Part shown: positions 47,763 to 55,329 of the stretch, piece by piece
How the letters are laid out: the number at the start of each line of letters is the position of its first letter
Numbering within the stretch: position 1 is the stretch's first letter
Origin: an uncultured Thiohalocapsa sp.
Lineage (GTDB): Bacteria; Pseudomonadota; Gammaproteobacteria; Chromatiales; Chromatiaceae
Reading direction: 5' to 3'
DNA length: 64,000 nt
Assembly: GCF_913063425.1 (NCBI RefSeq)
Contig: NZ_CAJXYK010000003.1
Span: forward strand, 124,001-188,000
Position numbers and translations under genes: made by a program
Notes under the pieces: model-generated
Databases searched by the model: none
What the model was told of the DNA's origin: nothing
What the model saw: only the letters and a program-made list of their open reading frames with translations

Positions 47763-48244
47763 GCCCGGCAGTGACCACCGCAAACAGCAGCGTCCCGCGG
47801 CCGGACCGGCGCCGTGCGCTGGCGGGCACAGCGGCGTGGCTCGCCTGTGCAGGCACGGGCATGCACGGCGTCGCCGCCGACATCCTGCCGGCGCGGGGGG
47901 CCGTCGATGCGGCGCTCGTGGCCCTGGGTGCAGACACGAAGCTGGGCGCGGTGGAGGCGCCCGAGCGGGTTCGGCTCACCCTGCCGGAGCGCATCGAGGA
48001 CGGCGCCATGGTGCCCGTGTCAGTGCGGAGCACCCTGTCCGGGGTGCGCGATGTCCTGGTGCTCGCGGACATGAACCCGGCCCCCATTGCCGCCCAATTC
48101 CGCCTTGGTCCGGGGCTGGCGGCGCGCATCTCGGTGCGCATCAAGCTCGCCGGCAGCGGGCGCGTCTACGCTGCGGTACGTACCGCAGACGGGCTTTACT
48201 GGACCGCCGCCGACGCCGAGGTCACCGTCGGCGGTTGCAGCTGA
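47759..48244 (+). CDS. soxY: SoxY-like sulfur-carrier protein
   Basis: The 161-residue protein has a Tat-type start (DRRRALAGTAAWLACAGTG). The SoxY domain (VRLTLPERIEDGAMVPVSVR, then FRLGPGLAARISVRIKLAGS) ends in VTVGGCS. The terminal Cys of SoxY carries thiosulfate-derived sulfur; here the swinging arm ends GGCS rather than the usual GGCGG, two residues short. The GTG at 47759 overlaps the previous stop; a GTG at 47771 is an alternative. soxZ follows after 29 bp. Confidence 0.85.
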   Translation: MSPAVTTANSSVPRPDRRRALAGTAAWLACAGTGMHGVAADILPARGAVDAALVALGADTKLGAVEAPERVRLTLPERIEDGAMVPVSVRSTLSGVRDVLVLADMNPAPIAAQFRLGPGLAARISVRIKLAGSGRVYAAVRTADGLYWTAADAEVTVGGCS

Positions 48245-48273
48245 CGGCGGCGACGGAGACCAGGCATCCAGCC

Positions 48274-48585
48274 ATGACGGAGCGTATCCGCATCCGCAGC
48301 AGACGCCGGGAAGGCGGCGTGGACGTGATGGTGCTGATGCTGCATCCCATGGAGTCGGGGCTGCGCACGGACGCGGACGGCCGCCGCATACCGGCCCATT
48401 ACATCACCGACGCGACCGTGACCGTGAATGAGCAAACGGTGCTGGAGGCCCAGCTCGGCATCGCCGTGGCCCGTGATCCGTTGTTGCAGTTCCGCCTGGA
48501 GGCGGCGCCCGCAGGGGCGCAGGTGCACGTGCGCTGGCGCGACAACCGCGGCGAGCGGCAGATGGCCACGGCAACCCTGGCCTGA
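48274..48585 (+). CDS. soxZ: SoxZ, partner of SoxY
   Basis: The 103-residue protein without signal peptide starts MTERIRIRSRRREGGVDVMV, then LMLHPMESGLRTDADGR, HYITDATVTVNEQTVLEAQL and VRWRDNRGERQ. SoxYZ is normally exported as a complex on the SoxY Tat signal, and carries sulfane intermediates of thiosulfate oxidation in the periplasm. No soxA, soxB or soxX is in the window. Confidence 0.9.
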   Translation: MTERIRIRSRRREGGVDVMVLMLHPMESGLRTDADGRRIPAHYITDATVTVNEQTVLEAQLGIAVARDPLLQFRLEAAPAGAQVHVRWRDNRGERQMATATLA

Positions 48586-48757
48586 ATCGGCGCTGAGAGA
48601 GCAGTTCCGTCGGCAAGGCAACGCTGACGTTCCCGGTGCGCCGCCCGCGAGCGGTGCCCCGAGCCACTGGGGTCTGAGGCCGGCCGTGGCCGCGACCACC
48701 CGGCATCACCCCAGACCACAACACCGACATCAAAAGCCAAAGCGAGGAGCTTACGCC

Positions 48758-49084
48758 ATGAACCCCATTGATCGCCGCAAATTCCTGTTCCAAGTCGCCG
48801 CCGGGGCCTCCGCACTGGCCATGGCGCGTTTCGTGGGCGCCGAAGAGGCCAAGCCGGATCTCGACCCCAACGATGCCTATGCCAAGGCCATGGGCTTCGT
48901 CACCGACACCGCCAACGCCGACGCCGAGAAGTTCCCCAAGCACAGCATGGATCAGTCTTGTGCCAAGTGTCAGCTGTTCCAGGCGCCCGAGGGGGCCGAG
49001 AAAGGGCCCTGCTCCTTCTTCGGCGGGCGCCAGGTGCCGGCCACCGGCTGGTGTCGGAACTTCAAGCCGAAGAACGCCGCCTAG
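48758..49084 (+). CDS. hip: High-potential iron-sulfur protein (HiPIP)
   Basis: The 108-residue precursor has a Tat signal (PIDRRKFLFQVAAGASALAM) and a mature domain with the four [4Fe-4S] cysteines: CAKC in DQSCAKCQLFQA, C in GPCSFFGGRQV and C in GWCRNFKP. HiPIPs are periplasmic one-electron carriers of purple sulfur bacteria, commonly the direct donor to the reaction-centre tetraheme cytochrome. It has a gaggag ribosome site. The next gene downstream encodes just such a tetraheme domain. Confidence 0.93.
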   Translation: MNPIDRRKFLFQVAAGASALAMARFVGAEEAKPDLDPNDAYAKAMGFVTDTANADAEKFPKHSMDQSCAKCQLFQAPEGAEKGPCSFFGGRQVPATGWCRNFKPKNAA

Positions 49085-49272
49085 TCCGCTTTCTGACGCC
49101 TTGGCCCCCGGCACAGCCTCGGGCCCGGTCCCGACTGCAAGGGCGCCGTGGCGTCGGCCGCGGCGCGCCGGGGTACCGGCGACACCGAAGCCGCTTGTGG
49201 CCGTCGCTGGTGCATGCCGGCGCCTGGACTGAACCGGCAAGGCTTGCCCAGCCCATTTGGGTGAGCCTGTAA

Positions 49273-49286
49273 TTGACATCGGTCAA
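49273..49286 (+). promoter_or_regulatory. FNR/FixK-type palindrome upstream of the tetraheme gene
   Basis: ttgacatcggtcaa is a perfect match to TTGA-N6-TCAA, and the inner bases also pair (ttgac ... gtcaa). It lies 110 bp before the ATG at 49396. The left half is also a perfect -35 hexamer (ttgaca), followed 16 bp later by a weak -10 (taggct), so a bound regulator could block or form part of a promoter. Redox control of the downstream gene is inferred. Confidence 0.5.
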
Positions 49287-49395
49287 TGTCGCGGTAGGCT
49301 GACCTGTAGGGCGTAGGCGGGCGCCCGGTCGGCACATCCAATACACCCGCCGAACGCGCGCCCAGCGGCGTGCATGACCATCGGAGGCATTCCCC

Positions 49396-52300
49396 ATGCG
49401 GCGTCCTGCAGGTTCGGCTGCCCGTCCAGCAGCCACCACCGGATTTCCCAGCTCCATCGCCGGCACTGCGGCGCGTCGCCACAGCGCGCCCGGCAGCCGG
49501 CATATGGCCCAGCGCCTGCTCACCGCCGGCGCCGCCTGCACCCTGGTGCTGCTCACCAGCTGCAAGCAGCCCACCGACAGCGTGCAATCGGGCTATCGCG
49601 GCAATTCCATGATCCAGGTCTACAACCCGGCGAACGTCGCTGCGCTTGAGGGCATCAACGCGATCCCGGAGGCCGAGCCGAGCGATCCCTACGACCCCAG
49701 CTTTCCCATGGCGAGCGAGCTGCACGAGAACGTCCAGGTCCTCACCGACCTGAACGCCCTGGAGCTGGCGCGACTCATGAACGCCATGACCACCTGGATC
49801 GCGCCGGAGGAGGGCTGCGCCTACTGCCACAACACGGAGAACCTCGCCGACGACAGCAAATACACCAAGGTCGTCTCCCGGCAGATGATCAAGATGACGC
49901 GGGACATCAACGCCAACTGGCAGTCCCACGTCAAACAGACCGGCGTCACCTGCTGGACCTGCCACCGCGGCCAGCCGGTCCCATCCGATATCTGGTTCGA
50001 GCAGGAAGACCCGCCACGCCCATCGGCGGGCATCAGCGGCTGGAAGGCCGGTCAGAACCTGGCGGGCGTCGCCAACAACGGCTTCTCGTCCCTGCCCTCT
50101 GACCCGCTGACGCCTTTCCTGTACCAGGACAACGACATCCGCATTCAGGGCACCGAGGTGCTCCCGCACGGGAACCGCCGCTCCATCAAGCAGGCGGAGT
50201 ACACCTATGCCCTGATGATGTACATGTCAGAGTCGCTCGGCGTGAACTGCACCTACTGCCATCAGACCCGCGCCATGGGCCTGTGGGAGGAGAGCACGCC
50301 GCAGCGCGTCACCGCCTGGCATGGCATCCGCATGGTGCGCAACCTCAACAACGAGCACCTCAGCCCGCTGCTCCCGCTGTATCCGGACACTCGGCTCGGC
50401 CCCACGGGTGACGCCCCGAAGGCCGCCTGCGACACCTGCCACAAGGGCACCTACAAGCCGCTCTACGGCGAGACCATGTTGGGAGACTATCCGTCCCTGA
50501 GCGGCATCCTGCCCGGGCGGCTGTCGCCCGACCCCACACAGGGCGGTGTCGTTCAGGTGGCCTATGCGCCCGAGGGCGCGGCGCCTGCCAGCCTGGAGCA
50601 ACGCCAGCAGTTCGTCGAGCAGCTGGCCGCGGCCGAAGCCGAGGCCGAGGCCGAAGCGGCGGCTGAAGCCGAAGCCGCGGCCGCCGAGCAGGTCGCGGTC
50701 GCCGAGGCGCCTGACGGCGATGCGCCTGCGGGCGACGCCGCGGGCGAGCCCAGGACCGCTGCGGCCGAGAAGACCGCCGCCGCGGTCGACGCAGACGACA
50801 GTGCCGCGCCGGCGGCGCCGAGCGAGGGCACCGCCTCCATGCTCGCCGTGCTCGGTGAGACCGACATGTTCGCGACGACCTTTGCCGGCACCACGGCGCC
50901 CACCGGGGAGGCCCCCGCCGATGCCGAGCTGCTGCCGAAATGGCAGGGTCTGTGGCGCTGGTGGCAGCCGCCGGCGGGTATGACGCCCGAGGAGGCGTTG
51001 GCGATGCGCGGTCCCGTCTCCCCCATCGACGCCACGCTGGGGGTCGATGGAGCCCTCGCATCGGTGTTCGCCGGCGCCGCGCGGCCGAGTGGCGATGCCG
51101 CATCGGCTGCGCCCAAGTGGCAGGGCTGGCGTCGCTGGCTGCGCTCGCAGGGGGCGGATGCCGACGCCGCCGCGGACGGCATGACGATCGCCGAGATCGA
51201 GCAGCGGCTCGTGGAGCTCACCGACACGCTCGAAGCTGTCCGCGCCGAGCTCCAAGCCGGCCGGACGGCGTCGGTGACCGTCGCCACCGCCGCGTCCACG
51301 GCCACGGCAGCGGCCCCCGCGCAATCCGCGCCTGCGCAGACCGAGACGGCGGCGCCCGCCGCGGCGCCCGAGTCCGCGGCAGCGCCTGATGACGAGCTCG
51401 CCACCGCAGCGACACCAGCAGACGACGGTGCTGAGGTCGCAGCCACCGAGACCGACGACGAGCCCCCAACAGACGCCGCGGCAGCGCCTGAGGCGACGGA
51501 CGACGGCATGGATGCAGAGACCGCGGCCGTGGCGCAGGACAGCGGCGCCGCCGAGGCCCATGCCGAGGCCCTGGCCGCCGAGGTCGACGCACTGCGGGCG
51601 GCGCTCGAGGCCGAGCGCGCCGAGGCCGCGGACGCGGGGGCGACGGCAGAAGCCCTGGACGACGCCGAAGCGCGCATCGTCGCCATGCAGGCCCGTCTCG
51701 ATCAGGAGACCACCGCGCTCGGGCAGCAGCTCGACGTGGTGCGCCAGCAGCGTGACGCGGTGGCCCAGGCCCTGCGGGACGAGCACGCCGACGCCATGGA
51801 CGCTGCGGCGGACCGCCTGACCGCCATGCAGGCCCGCATCGATCAGCAGCGCACCGCGCTCAACCAACAGCTGGACGTGGTGCGCGAGCAGCGTGACGAG
51901 GCCGAAGCCGAGGCCGCAGCGCGTGTGGCGGCGGCCGAGCATGCCGACGCCATTGCCGCCGCCGAGCGCCAGATCAGCGCCATCGAGGCCCGGCTCGACC
52001 AGCAGACGCATGCGCTGAGCCAGCAGCTGGACGTGGTCCGCGAACAGCGCGACGAGGCCGCGGACGCCATCCAGGCCCTGGTGCCGGCGGACGAGCACTA
52101 CGACGCCCTCGACGCCGCCGAGCGCATGATCCGGGCGCTGAACGCCCGCCTCGACCAGCAGGCCCATGCCCTCAAGCAGCAGCTGGCGGTGGTGCGCGAG
52201 CAGCGCGACACAGCCGAGGAAGCGGTCGCCGAGCGTGTGCCGCGGGACGAGCACTTCGATGCCCTGGACGCGGCCGAGCGCCAGCTCACCGCCATGGGTG

Positions 52301-53604
52301 CACGGCTCGACCAGCAGACCGAGGCCCTGCAACAGCAGCTGGAGGTGGTGCGCACCCAGCGCGACGCGGCCGCCGAGGCGGCGCTGGCGCAGGACGCGGC
52401 CGGCGAGCAGCCCGTCGCCGCCATCCCGAAGGACGAGTACTACGACGCGCTCGACGCCGCCGAGGAGCAGTTCATCGCCATGGGCGCCCGCCTGCGCCAG
52501 CAGACCCAGGCCCTGCATCAGCAGCTGGAGGTGGTCCGCGCCCAGCGCGATACCGCCGAGACGGCGCTTGCCGCACGCATCCCCGCGGATGCCTACTACG
52601 ACGCCCTGGATGCCGCCGAGCGCGACTTTACCGCCATGGGCGCGCGCCTTGCCCAGCAGACCCAGGCGCTGCACCAGCAGCTGGAGGTGGTGCGCGGCCA
52701 GCGTGATGCCGCGAAGGAGAGGCTCGCCGCCCGTGTTCCGGCGGACGAGCACTACGACGCCATCGATGCCCTGGAAGGACGCGTCGCCGCGATCCAGGCG
52801 CGCCTGGACCAGAACCGGCATGCGCTGGAGCAGCAGCTCGACGTGGTGCGGTCCCAGCGCGACGGCATGGCGGCGGCGGCCGAAGCGCGCCTCGCCGCCC
52901 TAGAGCGCGAGCACGCCGAGGCCCTGGAGGCACTTAAGACCCGCATCGCCGCCGGCGACGCCCGTCAGGAGCAGGAGCGCGAGGCCCTGCGCCAACAGCT
53001 GGAGGTGGTGCGCCGCCAGCGCGACGCGGCCCAGGCAAGAGCGGACGAGGAGATCGCGCGGCTGAACGCGCAGCTTGCGGAGACCGAGGCGCAGCTCGGC
53101 GCGGCCCGTGGCGAGGTGGCGGCCACCGAAGACGCCCTGGCTCAGGCCCGTGACAGCGCGGCACAGGCGCAGGCCCTGAACGAGACCGCTGCGGCACTCG
53201 GCGGCGAGGTGACGGAGGACGGCATCGTCGTCAACCTCGGCGGCGACCGGCTGCGGTTTGCGAGCGGCAGCGCGACGCTGCCTGAGGGGGACCTGCCGGC
53301 GCTCGACCGCGCCGCCGAGCTGCTCGCCGAGCGCCCGGAGCTGACGGTGCGCGTGGAGGGCCACACCGACAGCGTCGGCAGCCGTGACCTGAACCAGTCA
53401 CTGTCGCAGCAGCGCGCAGAGGCGGTGATGGCCGCCCTGGTGGAGCGCGGCGTGGACCCGGCGCGCCTCACCGCCGCGGGCGTTGGGCCTGACCGGCCCA
53501 TCGCCAGCAATGCCACGGCGGAAGGCCGCAGCCGCAACCGCCGCGTGGAACTCTACGTCACCGCCCGCGAGCAGGTGGCAACCGGCGCCGCCGGGGGGGA
53601 CTGA
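49396..53604 (+). CDS. PufC-family tetraheme cytochrome fused to coiled coil and OmpA domain
   Basis: The 1402-residue protein combines four parts. (1) N-terminus with a lipobox (LLTSC, Cys56), so probably a lipoprotein. (2) Residues about 75-375: reaction-centre cytochrome c (PufC) domain with four haem sites at CAYCH 141-145, CWTCH 186-190, CTYCH 285-289 and CDTCH 345-349, and Met-rich helices preceding them. (3) Residues about 375-750: Ala/Glu/Pro-rich linker with two Trp-rich motifs (PKWQGLWRWW, PKWQGWRRWL). (4) Residues about 755-1250: coiled coil of about nine repeats with QQLxVVRxQRD, often preceded by DEHYDALDAAER. The end (about 1268-1395) is an OmpA-like peptidoglycan-binding domain (EGHTDSVGS with D1325, NRRVEL with R1382-R1383). 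Usual PufC proteins are about 320-400 residues. A ggagg site supports the ATG at 49396; ATG 49504 is an alternative. HiPIP is the gene before it. Confidence 0.85.
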   Translation: MRRPAGSAARPAATTGFPSSIAGTAARRHSAPGSRHMAQRLLTAGAACTLVLLTSCKQPTDSVQSGYRGNSMIQVYNPANVAALEGINAIPEAEPSDPYDPSFPMASELHENVQVLTDLNALELARLMNAMTTWIAPEEGCAYCHNTENLADDSKYTKVVSRQMIKMTRDINANWQSHVKQTGVTCWTCHRGQPVPSDIWFEQEDPPRPSAGISGWKAGQNLAGVANNGFSSLPSDPLTPFLYQDNDIRIQGTEVLPHGNRRSIKQAEYTYALMMYMSESLGVNCTYCHQTRAMGLWEESTPQRVTAWHGIRMVRNLNNEHLSPLLPLYPDTRLGPTGDAPKAACDTCHKGTYKPLYGETMLGDYPSLSGILPGRLSPDPTQGGVVQVAYAPEGAAPASLEQRQQFVEQLAAAEAEAEAEAAAEAEAAAAEQVAVAEAPDGDAPAGDAAGEPRTAAAEKTAAAVDADDSAAPAAPSEGTASMLAVLGETDMFATTFAGTTAPTGEAPADAELLPKWQGLWRWWQPPAGMTPEEALAMRGPVSPIDATLGVDGALASVFAGAARPSGDAASAAPKWQGWRRWLRSQGADADAAADGMTIAEIEQRLVELTDTLEAVRAELQAGRTASVTVATAASTATAAAPAQSAPAQTETAAPAAAPESAAAPDDELATAATPADDGAEVAATETDDEPPTDAAAAPEATDDGMDAETAAVAQDSGAAEAHAEALAAEVDALRAALEAERAEAADAGATAEALDDAEARIVAMQARLDQETTALGQQLDVVRQQRDAVAQALRDEHADAMDAAADRLTAMQARIDQQRTALNQQLDVVREQRDEAEAEAAARVAAAEHADAIAAAERQISAIEARLDQQTHALSQQLDVVREQRDEAADAIQALVPADEHYDALDAAERMIRALNARLDQQAHALKQQLAVVREQRDTAEEAVAERVPRDEHFDALDAAERQLTAMGARLDQQTEALQQQLEVVRTQRDAAAEAALAQDAAGEQPVAAIPKDEYYDALDAAEEQFIAMGARLRQQTQALHQQLEVVRAQRDTAETALAARIPADAYYDALDAAERDFTAMGARLAQQTQALHQQLEVVRGQRDAAKERLAARVPADEHYDAIDALEGRVAAIQARLDQNRHALEQQLDVVRSQRDGMAAAAEARLAALEREHAEALEALKTRIAAGDARQEQEREALRQQLEVVRRQRDAAQARADEEIARLNAQLAETEAQLGAARGEVAATEDALAQARDSAAQAQALNETAAALGGEVTEDGIVVNLGGDRLRFASGSATLPEGDLPALDRAAELLAERPELTVRVEGHTDSVGSRDLNQSLSQQRAEAVMAALVERGVDPARLTAAGVGPDRPIASNATAEGRSRNRRVELYVTAREQVATGAAGGD

Positions 53605-53644
53605 CGCCGCTCGCGCCTGGGGTCCCTGGGGCCGAGCAAGCGCC

Positions 53645-53778
53645 CCGCGTAGGTCGGATCAGCGACAGCGTAACCCGACCATAGGGGGCGCGTGGGTCGG
53701 GTCAGCGACCGCATCACCCGGCTGTCAGGAGCGTACCTGGGCACGAAGTCCGCTCACACTGCGCTGACCCGACCTACC
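53645..53778. repeat. REP-like repeats of gtcggatcagcgacagcgtaac type
   Basis: Two related copies, gtaggtcggatcagcgacag (from 53649) and tgggtcgggtcagcgaccgc (from 53692), are followed by an inverted partner (gcgctgacccgacctaccc, to 53778). This is downstream of the tetraheme gene and upstream of the convergent pabB end. It may serve as a shared 3' end. Confidence 0.6.
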
Positions 53779-53820
53779 CTGCCGCCCGCGCCCCGGCGGG
53801 CGCAGGCGGGCGCAGGCGGG

Positions 53821-55329
53821 TCAGGCGGAGTCGCCGCGCAGCGAGACAGCGGGCCGGGTTTGCGCGGTCTCCGCGCCGGTGTCGGCACCAAGCTCGGCCA
53901 CCAACGCCAGCATGGCGCGCGCCTTGAGACCAATCTCTGCCCACTCCGCATCGCGGTCGGAGTCCGCCACCAGGCCACCGCCGGCGCGGAAGTCGAGGCG
54001 GCCATCCGCGACGGTCGCGGTGCGGATGGCGATGTTGTTGTCCATGGCGCCGTCGTAGCCGACATAGCCGATGCTGCCGCAATAGACACCACGGGGGGCG
54101 CCTTCCAGCGCGTCGATGATCTGCATGGTGCGGATCTTGGGCGCGCCGGTGATGGACCCGCCGGGGAAGCAGGCCCGCAGCAGGGAGGCGGCGTCGGCAT
54201 CCGCACGCAGACGCCCGGTGACGCTGCTCACCAGGTGATGCACGCCGGCATAGGACTCCACCTTGAAGAGCTCCGGCACCCGCACGCTGCCGGTCTCGCA
54301 GCAGCGCCCGAGATCGTTGCGCAGCAAGTCCACGATCATCAGGTTCTCGGCGCGATCCTTCTCGCTCGCGGCGAGCGCATCGGCGAGTGCGCGGTCCCGC
54401 GCAGGGTCCGGATGGCGTGCCGCCGTGCCCTTGATGGGCCGGGTCTCCACCTGTGCGTCGCGCAGCCACAGAAAGCGCTCCGGCGATGCGGAGAGCACCT
54501 GCATCCCCGGGGTGTTGAGATAAGCGGCGAAGGGCGCCGGGCTCAGCTGCCGCAGGCGGGCGTACGCGCTCCAGGGGTCGCCGGCGACGGGCGCGGACCA
54601 ACGCCGGGCGAGGTTGACCTGGTAGCAGTCGCCGGCGCGGATGTAGTCCTGCACTGCGGCGAAGCGCCGCGCGTAGCGGGCTTGGTCCAGGTCGCTCAGC
54701 AAAGGCCCCGTCACCCGCAAGCCCTGGCTTGGCACGGTTCCCCAGTCCCCGCTGGGGCCCTTGCTCCGCTGCTGGTCAGTCCGCTGCTGGGCGCGCCGCC
54801 CGGGCTGCCATTGGGCCAGCCGCCGCAGCCGCTGGCGGCGCGGGTCCGCCGGGTCGCCCCGGCCCACCAGCCAGCTGGTGCCACTGTGGTGGTCCACCAG
54901 CAGCGCCCAGTCGTAAATGCCCATGGCGAGCTGCGGTGCGCCGGGCGTGAGCGATGTGCGGAGCCCAAGCCGCTCGAACCGCCGGCCCAGATCATAGCCG
55001 AGCCAGCCCACGGCGCCGCCGACGAAGGGCAGCCCGAGCTCCGCCGCGGCGCCGGCGTCCACCCGCCGGCCCAAGGCCTCGCGCAGCAGATCCAGCGGGT
55101 CGTCCGGCGAGAGGCTGCGGCGATTGCCGCTGCGGACCTCCGTCAGCGCGCCGACGGTGCGCAGGGTCACCCTGGGGGCCAGCGTGATGATGTCCCAGCG
55201 CCCGCCCGCGGCACGCCCGGCGTTGCTGTCCAGGAGCATCGCCCAGGGCTCCGCGGCCACGGTGGCGAAGCGCGCGGGCGGATCGGCGCAATAGGCGAGC
55301 TGCTCGATGTGGATGGCGTCCGTCCTCAG
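53821..55329 (-). CDS. pabB: Aminodeoxychorismate synthase component I
   Basis: The enzyme aminates chorismate to aminodeoxychorismate in folate synthesis. The C-terminal chorismate-binding domain is clear: SASPERFLWLRDAQVETRPI, KGTAARHPD (the PIKGT Lys of PabB), DLLRNDLGRCC and GGSITGAPKIRTMQIIDALE. The N-terminal domain starts at DAIHIEQLAYCADPPARFAT. No ATG, GTG or TTG lies at the family-typical start. A CTG at 55329 overlaps the glgA stop (CTGA), giving 502 residues; an ATG at 55443 would overlap glgA by 118 bp. A low-complexity insert (about 190-220) contains QWQPGRRAQQRTDQQRS. The glutaminase subunit is not adjacent. Confidence 0.85.
   Translation of the reverse strand: MRTDAIHIEQLAYCADPPARFATVAAEPWAMLLDSNAGRAAGGRWDIITLAPRVTLRTVGALTEVRSGNRRSLSPDDPLDLLREALGRRVDAGAAAELGLPFVGGAVGWLGYDLGRRFERLGLRTSLTPGAPQLAMGIYDWALLVDHHSGTSWLVGRGDPADPRRQRLRRLAQWQPGRRAQQRTDQQRSKGPSGDWGTVPSQGLRVTGPLLSDLDQARYARRFAAVQDYIRAGDCYQVNLARRWSAPVAGDPWSAYARLRQLSPAPFAAYLNTPGMQVLSASPERFLWLRDAQVETRPIKGTAARHPDPARDRALADALAASEKDRAENLMIVDLLRNDLGRCCETGSVRVPELFKVESYAGVHHLVSSVTGRLRADADAASLLRACFPGGSITGAPKIRTMQIIDALEGAPRGVYCGSIGYVGYDGAMDNNIAIRTATVADGRLDFRAGGGLVADSDRDAEWAEIGLKARAMLALVAELGADTGAETAQTRPAVSLRGDSA

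Noticed and set aside
50227-52821. An 864-residue open frame opposite the tetraheme-OmpA gene
   Set aside because: The Leu/Gly/Arg-rich translation mirrors the repeat coiled coil; it has no start signal or motif.
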